Part shown: positions 49,641 through 59,802 of the stretch, piece after piece
Position numbering within the stretch: the first letter of the stretch is position 1
How the letters are laid out: the number at the start of each line of letters is the position of its first letter
Assembly: GCA_006176705.1 (NCBI GenBank)
Contig: QRFJ01004987.1
Span: forward strand, 1 to 64,000
DNA from: Cocos nucifera
Taxonomy: Eukaryota > Streptophyta > Magnoliopsida > Arecales > Arecaceae
Direction: 5' to 3'
Length of the DNA stretch: 64,000 nucleotides
The notes under the pieces: generated by a model
Seen by the model: only the letters and a program-made list of their open reading frames with translations
Database searches by the model: none
Told to the model about the DNA's origin: nothing
Made by a program: the position numbers and the translations under genes

Positions 49641-50471
49641 GACCTTCCTTCTTGTTCTTCAGGGTGGCCAGGTAAGTAGGGCAGTTCCGCTTCCAATGGC
49701 CGTCGCTGTTGCAATGGAAACACTTTCCTTTGCCATCGGCCTTTCTTCTTCGGATTCTGCCTTCTTCTTCTTTGATCCTTCCACCTTTTGCTTTTTCACA
49801 GACTTCTTTTTCTTTCCATAAGACTTTCTTTTGGAAGAAGTCCGTTCCATAGCAAGAACTGAGCCTTTAGAACCTTTCATAGAAAGCTCAGCGGTAACCA
49901 GCATATTCATTAACTCGGCCAAGGAATTTTGAAGTTTATGCATGTGGTAATTCATGATGAATTGCCCATATGCATCAGTCAAGGATTGCAGAATAATATC
50001 GTTCTGCAGGTCCAAGTCCAACTTCACACCGAGCTTCTCAAGCTCTTCCATGTCCTTGATCATTGTCAGACAGTGATCTTGGACTGACTGCCCATCACGC
50101 ATCTTAGCCTTAAAAAGTCATTTTGTGACTTGATATTTGGCTGCGCGACTCTGTTCACCAAACATCTCCTGTAGGTGAGCCAACATTTGGCGAGCAGTCC
50201 CGATATCTTCATGTTGGCGCTGGAGCTCATCAGACATCGAGCCCAACATGTAATATCTGGCCTTATTATCTTCGTCAATCCATTTTTCCAGAGACGCTCT
50301 CTGTTCAAGTGCAGATGGACGGGCTGGTAAGGTGGGAGGGTCCTGGTCCAAAACATGGGTTAACTTCTCGGAACCCAAAATAATTTTGTAGTTCCTGAGC
50401 CAATCTTTATAATTGGGTCCAGTCAGTCTATGTGTGTCCAGGATACGTGCCAATGGGTTGGACGCAGACAT
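49641..50471 (-). pseudogene. A4 gag
   Basis: ATG at 50469-50471 (MSASNPLARILDTHRLTGPN), chosen because it aligns with the other copies and follows the acceptor-like CTACAG. NYKDWLRNYKIILGSEKL and DELQRQHEDIGTARQM follow to a TGA at 50118-50120. After it the frame continues as MRDGQSVQDHCLTMIKD and a Lys-rich tail. The CCHC knuckle at 49681-49722 (C-FH-C-NSDG-H-WKRN-C) is complete, the only intact one among the five copies. A one-base insertion near 49740 separates it from the tail. Confidence 0.92.
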
Positions 50472-52332
50472 TTTCCTGTAGAGAGTCAAAGATTCTAGTT
50501 AGATACTGTAATTTTGACTTGACCAATTTGTTTAGGGATTTTATTTTTAAACAAATTAGCTCCCACTATTTTCTCGGATCCCTACACTCCCTCTGTAGAG
50601 ATGCGAAAATCTCCACGATTAATGATTTCTAGTGGGTGGTGCGGTCTCACCAACTGACTCATCACCTCACCTAACAGTTATTGGTGATGGGTTAGCCAAT
50701 GAGTGAACAACTCTTGTTCAATGATTCTCTAATCATGGTGCACCCAAACTTGGTCTCTAATTCATGAATCTCACCGTATCCGGAATATTGATCCACTCCT
50801 TAGTTAAGTCAGACCCACCATTTGCATAGACTGGGTTCCTAATTGAGTCTCTCACCGTATCCGGAATATTGAGCCCAACTCATCCTCCAGCCCATAGCAT
50901 CCAATGCCTAATAGACATGGTTGCGTCTTCCCGGTGCAACTGAGCCACTGTATCCAGCCGAGAACAATCAACCCCGGGAAGGGCCCGCACATCTACAATG
51001 GTGGAAGACCTCAGACTTAATCTTTTCTTAGGGAGAATTGATTCAGGTCTCATTAAACTAGACTTGGCTTAGTCATAACAATTATGACTAACCTAGTGGC
51101 ATGGGTTAGCTCGGATTATTGACCACCTCAGATCAGAACTGTGTCAACAGATATGGCCAGGTAAGTGAGACCGGTGGAAGGAATATGCCATTAACTCGTA
51201 CAAGAACGCATTCAGGTCGAGTAGCTTCCAATTAAAAACCAGTCGGTCGTCTGTGCCAAACTTACCTTAGACACCAAATTGTTGAGTCAGAACCAATTGG
51301 GTTAGCCTACAATCCAGACTCTAACCTCTGAGCCTAATTAGGTCTTGCTTGATCGTGACTCGATCTTGACCCAGACTTAATCCTATTAGGCTGGTCAATT
51401 TAAGCATTGTTGATCCCATCTAACCAACTCTTGATTCGGTTTGATCAACCGCTTAGACCTAATTGAGCTACCCAAGCCCGAACCCAGTATTATGAATATG
51501 TCTTAGATCTGAAATTCTCAATTTTAGACCTAATTAATATTCCATAAACTTAATTCTTAATTAAGTTAGGGTTCATAAACAAAATATGCACAATAAATCC
51601 TAGGGTTTCAGGATCTAGGGTTTTGCAGAAAGTAAGTTTTGGGTTTCTGATTAAGGACGAACACGCAGCACCCCTACACATCATAAGAACACCCCATCGA
51701 ATGGGAAGAGAGGGCCTTTAAACCCTTCTTCGTTCTTATGACCGGACGGCCAAGAGGAACGCCTTAATCAGGAACATGTAAATCTACAAAACAGTTATAG
51801 ATCTATATCATATATCTCATATACAAATTTAGATCTAATCAAGGCATATTTTGCATACATCTCATGTATCAAATCATGCATATTTTTCAGATCTAAATTA
51901 TCTCATAATAATCTAAAAAATTAGATTTAAATTGATCTAATCAAAATAAATTCTAATCTAGACAATTATGTAGAACTATTCTACAACTAGTCTAGTCATG
52001 CATCAATCATATCTCATATGATATTTAAAATTAAATAATTTTTATTTGCTATTTTATCAGATGTTATTATAACACTTATAATATCAGAAAATAGTAAATA
52101 AGAAGATCTAAAATATGATTTAATCAGATTAAATCAAAGACATGCAAAACTATTCTATAGAACTATTCTATTCTAGAACTAGTCATGCATATCTTCATGT
52201 TCTTAGATCCAAATCATTTAATTTTAATTTTTTCTGATTTCAGATCTGATCACATCTCATGTGACATCTGAAATCACTTTATTTTCTAATTAAAATAAAA
52301 TTAAAATCAGATCTAAACAATTTTAGAACCAT
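50472..52332 (-). other. A4 5' leader
   Basis: 1.86 kb between gag and PBS, AT-rich, with no reading frame worth reporting. It holds the candidate intron described separately and is collinear with the A2, A3 and A5 leaders. Confidence 0.85.
50476..51265 (-). other. Candidate leader intron of A4
   Basis: On the minus strand AAG|GTAAGT (51260-51268) is a perfect plant donor. TCTAACTAG has its branch-like A at 50499. CTTTGACTCTCTACAG|G ends at 50476, 23 bases further on and five before the gag ATG. Intron 790 bp. A3 (785) and A5 (791) keep the same arrangement. Splicing is inferred from consensus and conservation only. Confidence 0.5.
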
Positions 52333-52345
52333 GGCTCTGATACCA
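52333..52345 (-). other. A4 primer binding site
   Basis: Minus strand TGGTATCAGAGCC, an exact initiator methionine tRNA match, separated by AC from the LTR end TTCA. Confidence 0.95.
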
Positions 52346-52347
52346 GT

Positions 52348-54626
52348 TGAAGGGAAATCCTGATTTCCCGGTCCAGGTTCGTCCAGATCTGATTAGATCA
52401 AGAGATATATTTCAAAAATTTTCTCTTGATCTCAATCAGATCTTGATATGTTTCAGATCTGATTCTTATTATTTTAATAAATAAAATAAAATAAGATAAA
52501 TTAAATCAAATTTAATTTACCTGATTTGGGTAATCCTATTACCCTGTAGATGATCCTGATTGCAGCGGAAGGTTCTGGATCTTAGCCACGCAAGCGCCTG
52601 GCCTCTACCGGTATCCACTCGGGTTGGATCTGGAGATCCTCTTCTTCTCTATCACACCTCCAAAAATCAGATCTGGATCTGATCTGGAGGATCTTCAAAA
52701 CTCTTTTGAAGATCTGCAGTCGTCCTTTTGCAGCAGCGCAGCCTTCTTGCTTTTGATCGCCTTTCCTTGATCTGAATCGCACCAAACTAAGTCCAAAACA
52801 CCTTTTGGACGTGGAGAGCAAGGGGAGAAGAGAGTATGGCATGGAGAAGGAGGGGAGAGGCAGCCTTGGATGTGGGAAATCTCTATTGAATTCACTTAGG
52901 ATTAGGGTTGGGCGCAGGGTCTTATTTATAGACCTCTTGTGATCCAACTCCTCTTCCTCTCAACCAATCACAACCCTTTGTGAAATCAGATCTAAATCTG
53001 ATTGGTTGGAATAGAGACCCCTGGATTCCTCCTTAGAGGGCGCCTAAGACCAGTCAAACTGGATTCTTAGTAGAACTCTGATTGGAATCCAAAAGGGAGG
53101 TGGAGTCCTTGTCCAACAAGGACTCCTAGGCGCCTCCTACTTGGGCTCACGCCACCCTTGGCGTGCGCCCTTCTCCTTGCCAGGTTCTGGCAGGGGGACA
53201 GGCCCCCACCAGCTCTCCAATAGGTGCATGACATGTGGTCAAAAGTCAAAGGGTCAATGGTCAACGTTTGACCAGTCAAAGGTAGACTTTTGACCAAAGT
53301 CAAAGAACAAGAAATGGCAGGTGACCAAAAATGGCAGGTAATGTCTTACAAATAAGACAACCTATTCTGACTTGGACAACCTCCAGTCAGACCATATGAA
53401 GGCCTCTGATTGAGCACAAACTCCTTTGGCTCAGTCAGGACAACTTATTTATGATAGTAAAAGAAGAACGTTAGGTTCAATCGAGTGCTAGCACGATTTC
53501 CTTGAACCTAATTGAATCTCATTCAGATCAATTGAACTAGATCAGTTCAATTGATGATCACCAGATTCAAACCCTTGTTTGTGTGACCCAGTTAGGTTCA
53601 GTTCTGTATGGTAATGGGATATGTCATGATCTCTATCATCGACATCATCGAAACTCCTTTCGATGGATCAGAACTCTTCTGATTCGAACAGCTAGAATGA
53701 TCGATCATCTAAATCATTCTAATTGCTCCCAAAATCCACCAGTGACACCTAGCAGTATATGGTGGCAACCCATCAGAGCTGAATGCGAACCTCTTGGTGC
53801 AGCTACCTGTGTGATTAAGTTCTTCTATCTTGAGCCCCGATCAGATTAGGGTTAAGGTGAACTCGTCAAACCCTAGTCTCTGTCATATGATGTAATCATT
53901 CGATTCGAGTCCAATGTGAAAATCTAAATAGAAACTCTTTCTATTATTTCACTCTGCCATGGCCATGGGCTTCTGGACTTGATTCTCATGATCATCATAG
54001 GGCTACTCCTCTACCACCGAGGTAGATAGATTCCATCTTGATGCAATCCAGTTCCTACAATGAACATGCTATAGCCAACATACACCTCAGGGTTCCATAT
54101 GGCTAGGAGACCGAGTAATGGTGTAGTCAAACTATAACACCCTCAAGGTGAACTGCCGATGCATCTCAGGTCAAAGAACCAGACACACTACTGCAGCATC
54201 GAGTCAGTCATTGACGAGAAGGTAGACTTCCTAATGACTACTCGAGGTGGTCACGCTCAGTGCCCTCGTTCTCTAATGAGTACCTGTACTCTCGCTCCGG
54301 TGTCTCCACACCGTAGACTCAAGACTCATCTACTAAAGAGAAGCGATCGTACACCAACCTTCCAGATCAATCACCATCCTCGTGATGATCCTATGGTCGG
54401 GAGCTGTTTATAAGTTAATAATGATTATTCATGTCTTAAATTTTCAACCCTTGAAAATATGAATTATCATTACCATTAACTCAAAGGATGTATCACAGAC
54501 ACTAAATACACATGTGTGATAGAAAATAACCCATTTCATTAATTATAGTCAAAATTATAATTTTTCCCTTAGAAGTGTATTACAAGTGTCAGCCAATTCT
54601 GACTTCTAGGGCACATATATCTAACA
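52348..54626 (-). repeat. A4 5' LTR
   Basis: 2279 bp from TGAAGGGAAATCC to CATATATCTAACA. On its right the interrupted plus-strand LTR resumes with GATAAGCCCATGG. Confidence 0.95.
52923..52930 (-). promoter_or_regulatory. A4 LTR TATA box
   Basis: TATAAATA in GGTCTATAAATAAGACCC, minus strand, about 575 bases before the PBS end of the LTR. The transcript should start about 30 bases on, near 52890, and run through the leader into gag. Confidence 0.7.
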
Positions 54627-56266
54627 GATAAGCCCATGGCCATGATAAAGTGAAATTATAGAAAGAGTTTCTATTAAGATTTTTACATTGGACTTGAATC
54701 AAATGATTAATCATATGACGGATATTAGGGTTTGACGAGTTCACCTTAACCTTAATCCGATCGAGGCTCAAGATAGAAGAACTTAACTACACAGGTAACT
54801 GCACCGAGGGGTTCATTTTTAGTTCTGATGCATTACCACCATATGCTGCTATGTATCATTGGTGGATTTTGAGAGTAATTAGAATGATTTAGATGATCAA
54901 TCATTCTAGTTGTCTGAATTAGAAAAGTTTTGATCCATCAAAAGGTTCCTCGATGATGTCGATGATAGAGATCGCGACATATCTCACTATCATATGAAAC
55001 TGAACCTAACTAGATCACACAAGCTAGGGTTTGGATTTGGATATCATCAATAAGACTAATCTTGGTTAATTGATTTGAATTAGATTCAATTAGGTTCAAG
55101 AAAATCGTGCTAGTACATGATTCAGTCTAATATTTTCCTTTAAATTATCATTAAAAGTTATCTCGACTGAGCCAAATATGTTTGAGCTCACTCAGGTTCC
55201 TATACTTGGTCTGACTTGAGATTGTCTAGATCAAAAAAGGATTGACTTAATTTATGAGATGAATTTGAGACAACACCTACCATTTTCCGTCGCCTGCTAA
55301 ATCCTATTTCGGGCATTTGGTCAAACGTTGACCTTTGATACTTAAACGTCTGCCTATGTGTCAAGCCATCATAGGAGAGAATATTTAGACTACTCCACCT
55401 ACTAAAAGGCAATAGGATAAGGGGCATAAGCCTAGGGAGGCGTGCACCCATGGATAGTGACGCCTGGAGTCCCAAACAGATGGGACTCCAGGTTGCTTTG
55501 GTGTTTCTACTTAGGTGGCGCCAAAGACTTGTCTTTGACCAGTCTTGCTGCCATCCAAGATTGATTTCGAGGGGCTCTCATCTAATTAGATCAGATTATG
55601 TCATCCCACCAATCAGATTTAGATTTGATTTCATAAAAGGCCATGATTGGCCAGGATGATGTGGCACTGCATGGCGCAGCAGGGTCTATATAAACCCTAT
55701 TTGTGCCTAGGACCCAAGATCTCTAGCCCATTACCCATGCCATAAGGCTGCTCCTCTCCCTCCTTCATGCCATCTTTAGGTCCTCTCTCTCCTATCCATG
55801 CCCAAGAATCTTTGGGCTTCAGTTTGGTGCGATCCAAGCAAGAGAAAGGCGACGAGAAAGGAATAAGGCAGCACTGCTGCAAGAGACGACACCCGATCTT
55901 CAAAAGGAGTTTTGAAGATCTTTCAAATTAGATCAAGATCTGATATTTGGTGAAGTGATAAAGAAGGAGAAGATCTATAGATTCTATCCAAGTGGATACC
56001 GATAGAGGCCAAGCACTTACGTGGCTAGATCCAGAACCTCAGGGGGACATCAGGATCATCACAGGATAATCTGATTATCCGCTACAAGGTAAAATTAACA
56101 TAGATTTAATTTATTTTTTATTATTTTATTTTTTTATTAGATTAATAATATTATATTTGAAAAATTTTAGATCTGATCTAAAATCAAGAGAAAAATTTTT
56201 GTAATATCTCTCTTGATCCAATCATATCTGAACGAACCTCATCCAGGAAACAAGATTTTTCCTTCA
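54627..56266 (+). repeat. Family A LTR, plus strand, 3' part (right of A4)
   Basis: Continuation of the LTR that starts at 43748, ending TTCCTTCA before a PBS. It carries the plus-strand TATA box at 55687. Unlike a normal 3' LTR it is followed by PBS and leader, so it was shared by two tandem internal regions. Confidence 0.85.
55687..55694 (+). promoter_or_regulatory. LTR TATA box, plus strand
   Basis: TATATAAA in GGGTCTATATAAACCC, equivalent to that at 7109-7116 in the minus-strand LTR. Confidence 0.6.
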
Positions 56267-56268
56267 GC

Positions 56269-56281
56269 TGATATCAGAGTC
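56269..56281 (+). other. Degenerate primer binding site, plus strand
   Basis: TGATATCAGAGTC, two changes from TGGTATCAGAGCC, two bases after the LTR end. Confidence 0.75.
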
Positions 56282-57290
56282 AGGTTCCATTTGATCTAAT
56301 TTTAATTTATTTTGATCTAATAATTAGATAATTTTAAAGGCCACATAAGATTTGATTAGATCTAAGATCAAAAAAATTAAAAATTAAATAATTTAGATCT
56401 AAGTTGTACAAGATGCATGACTAGTTGTAGAATAGAATTATTCTATGTATAGTCTTGCATGACCATAATTTAATTTAATTAGTTATAATTTTTATATTTA
56501 TTTATTTACTATTTTTTGATGTTATAAATATTATAATAAGATCTAAAAAATAATATTTAATTTTTGGTCATATGAGATATGATGAATGCATGTTTAGACT
56601 AGTTGTAGAATAGTTTTACATAATTATCTAAAATAAAGTTTATTTTGATATGATCAATTTAAATTTAATTTTTTAGATAATTATGAGATAATTTAGATCT
56701 AAAAACATGCATGATATGATACATGAAGATATATATAAAACATGTTCATAGTTAGATCAATTTTTATATATGAGATATATGATGTAGATCTAACTAGTTT
56801 TGTAGTTTTTATATTTCTGATTAAGGTATTCCCCTTGACCGTCCGATGATAAGAATAAAGTAGAATTTAAAATGCCCTCTCCTTCCATTCGATAGGGTGT
56901 TCTTATGATGTGTAGGGGTGCTGCGCGTTCATCTTTAATCAAAAAGCTAAACCTTGTTTTCTGTAAAACCCTAGATCCTAAAACCATAGGATTTTATTTA
57001 CATGTTTTGTTTGTGAACCCTAAACTTAATTAAAAATTAAGATTATGAAATATGTTAAGTATAAAAATTAAGAATATTTAGATTGAAGATATATTCATAA
57101 AATTGGGTTCGGGCTTGGGTAGCCCAATTAGGTCTAGCGGTTGATCAAACCAAATCAAGAGTTGGTTAGATGGGATCAAGAGTACTTAAATTAACCAGTC
57201 TAATAGGATTATGTCTGAGTCAAGATCGAATCACATGAGTGATCGATCAAGCTGAGACCTAATTAGGCTTAGTGGTTAGAGTCTGGATTC
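56282..57290 (+). other. Leader fragment of the plus-strand copy
   Basis: About 1.0 kb of leader in plus orientation, the inverse of leader sequence in A2, A4 and A5. It ends at GTCTGGATT (57289), before the candidate splice donor, and joins head-on to the minus-strand pol of A5. No gene in it. Confidence 0.8.
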
Positions 57291-57656
57291 CAATAGGTAC
57301 TATACCTTCTGGTGGATCTACCAAGGTCCAGACTTGGTTTGAGTGCATCGAGTCAATTTCTGACTGCATTGCCTCTAGCCATTTCTTGGAGTCGATATCT
57401 GATATCGTCTCGTTGTAGGTTTTGGGATCATCACCATGAGCACCATTACCTACGAGGAACATTTCCTCTACTTCCCTAAAATAATACCTAAGTATCTTTC
57501 AGGAGGACGGAAAACTCTTTTCGATCTACGAGGTGGAGGAGGTAGTGTTCTTATTGGCTCAACCTGATTTGGTTCCAATTGGTCCTTAGCTCGTTGTACT
57601 TGTGAGACTTTCTCATCAAGCTTAATCTGCTTTCCAATGCCGCTATCTTGAATAAA
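57291..57656 (-). pseudogene. A5 reverse transcriptase N-terminus
   Basis: Linker and fingers only: KTYNETISDIDSKKWLEAM, EIDSMHSNQVWTLVDPPEGI, ending at VPIG, where inverted leader begins. The palm with YVDD is absent. Confidence 0.88.
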
Positions 57657-58355
57657 CTATTTTTCAAGAAAGATGGCATGTCGACTCACAATCACATTGT
57701 GGTCTTCTGGAATGTAGAAATAGTATCCTAATGACTCTTTAGGATATCCTATGAATCGAGCTCTAAAGGACCTAAACTCTAACTTGTCCGCTTGTTGTCT
57801 TTTGACATGAGCCGGACAACCCCAAATTCTGAGATGACTCAGACTTGGTTTCTTACCATGCCATATCTCATACGGTGTGGTAGGAACGGTTTTAGAGGGA
57901 ACCCTATTCAGTAGATAAATTGAAGTTAACAATGAGTGTCCCCAAAGAAAATCAGGGAGGTCTGTGAAGCTCATCATGGATCGGACCATATCCAATAGAG
58001 TCCGATTTCTCCATTCTGAAACCCCGTTGAGTTGAGGTGTTCCTGGTGGAGTCCATTGAGAGACTATGCCATTTTCCTTGAGATAGTCTAGGAATTTCCG
58101 CTAAGGTATTCACCTCCTCGATCTGATCGAAGAACCTTAATGGGTTTTTCAGTTTATTTTTCTACTTCATGTCTGAATTCTTTGAACTTTTCAAAAGCTT
58201 CAGACTTGTGTCTCATAAGATACACATACCCATACCTAGATAGATCATCGGTAAAGGTAATGAAGTAGACAAAATTGCCTCTAGCCGGCACATCAAATGG
58301 GCCGCACACATCAGTATGTACTAGGGCAAGGAGATCTGTGGCCCTTTCCCCATGT
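57657..58355 (-). pseudogene. A5 integrase
   Basis: The C-terminal part at 57657-57995 is open for 112 codons (MVRSMMSFTDLPDFLWGHSL, PYEIWHGKKPSLSHLRIWGC, FRARFIGYPKESLGYYFY). The core runs on from the protease frame to 58154 with DVCGPFDVPARGNF, FTDDLSRYGYVYLMRHKSEAF and EKFKEFRHEVEK. The frame change between them lies near 58100-58150. Confidence 0.9.
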
Positions 58356-58960
58356 CCTACAAAAGGAAGTTTAGTCATTTTGCTTTGAAGACAAGATTCA
58401 CAAGTTGGATATGACTCGAAAGTCAATGGACTCAATAGCCCATTTTTCTCCAATTTGTTGATCCTATCTTCTGCTATATGACCTAATCTCAGGTGCCATA
58501 GATACCTATCGTTTGGACTATCCCTAGGTCGTTTGGCATTCACGTTTTGCTCGATAGTTAGAACAGATACATCAATATGTAGCTGATAAAGACCATTAAT
58601 AAGAAAACCATTTGCAATTTTATTTCTTTCATAAAGAATGTTACAATGGTCCTTAAAGAAGGTAATCACATAGCCTTCTAGTGCTAAGCATGAAATAGAA
58701 ATCAAATTCCTGCTAGCTGCAGGCACATAATAACAGTCTTTCAAAACTAAGTCTAAACCAGATGGTAATCGAAGAGGGTATGTTCCCACCGCCACTGCAG
58801 CAACTCTTGCTCCATTTTCAATGTGTAGGATCATGTCTCCATCCCTCAGCCTCCTGCTATCCTCAAGACCCTACATGGAAGTGCACAGATGAGCACTAGA
58901 ACCAGAGTCAAGCACCCAACTGGATGCAGAAGAAACCATAAGGTTAGACTCAATAACGAG
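58356..58960 (-). pseudogene. A5 protease and GAG-pre-integrase
   Basis: DSGS at 58898-58909 in VLDSGSSAHLCTSM. A TAG at 58871-58873 stops it at the Gln of the CTSMQGLED stretch. From 58834 the frame stays open through CYYVPAASRNLIS, LWHLRLGHIAEDRINKL and CESCLQSKMTKLPF into integrase. Confidence 0.9.
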
Positions 58961-59802
58961 CATACCTCCAGAAGGACCTTTCTTCTTGTTCTTCAGGGTG
59001 GCCAGGTAAGTAGGGCAGTTCCGCTTCCAATGGCCGTCGCTGTTGCAATGAAAATACTTTCCTTTGACAGCGGCTTTCTTCTTCGGCTCTACCTTCTTCT
59101 TCTTTCCTCCTTCCATCTTTTGCTTTTTCGCAGACTTCTTTTTCTTTTCAGAAGACTTTCTTTTGGAAGAAGTTCATTCCATAGCAAGAACTGAGCCTTT
59201 AGAACCTTTCATAGAAAGCTCAGCAGTGACCAGCATATTCATTAATTCGGCCAAGGAATTTTGAAGTTTATGCATGTGGTAATTCATGATGAATTGCCCA
59301 TATGCATCAGTCAAGGATTGCAGAATAATATCATTCTGCAGATCCAAGTCTAACTTCACACCGAGCTTCTCAAGCTCTTCCAAGTCCTTGATCATCATCA
59401 GATAGTGATCTTGGACTGACTGCCCATCACGCATCTTAGCCTTAAAAAGTTATTCCGTGACTTGATACTTGGCTGCGCGACTCTGTTCACCAAACATCTC
59501 TTATAGGTGAGCCAACATTTGGCAAGCAGTTCTGATATCTTCATGTTGGCGCTGGAGCTCATCAGACATCGAGCCCAACATGTAATATCTGGCCTTATTA
59601 TCTTCGTCTATCTATTTTTTCAGAGATGCTCTCTGTTCAACGGATGGACGGGCTGGTAAGGTGGGAGGGTCCTGGTCCAATACATGGGTTAACTTCTCGA
59701 AACCCAAAATAATTTTGTAGTTCCTAAGCCAATCTTTATAATTGGGATTCCGATCAGTCTATGTGTGTCCAGGATACGTGCTAATGGGTTGGACGCAGAC
59801 AT
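58961..59802 (-). pseudogene. A5 gag
   Basis: ATG at 59800-59802. A few indels lie near 59745 and 59610, and a TAA at 59450-59452 replaces the conserved Gln. The part at 59174-59434 is open (MRDGQSVQDHYLMMIKDLEE, LKLGV-type helix, NYHMHKLQNSLAELMNMLV). The zinc knuckle at 59015-59056 has Tyr for its first Cys. Confidence 0.9.

Larger units (their letters stand above)
44216..54626 (-). mobile_element. Copia copy A4, structurally complete
   Basis: 10.4 kb: 5' LTR 52348-54626, PBS, leader, gag, protease, integrase, RT, RNase H, PPT, 3' LTR 44216-46501. The LTRs are nearly identical where read side by side, with long runs without a difference, so it is the youngest copy here. It lies in a plus-strand family A LTR. 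The right flank begins GATAA and the left ends TTAAC, so no target duplication survives. The reading frame is broken by one TGA and about seven single-base insertions. Confidence 0.9.

Noticed and set aside
50118..50120. Selenocysteine or programmed readthrough at the gag stop
   Set aside because: Different stop codons in different copies and Gln in A2 fit decay better, and no structured context could be shown. Kept only as a remote alternative in the findings.
54622..54631. Target site duplication for A4
   Set aside because: The five bases right of A4 are GATAA and the five left are TTAAC. They do not match, so no duplication is called.
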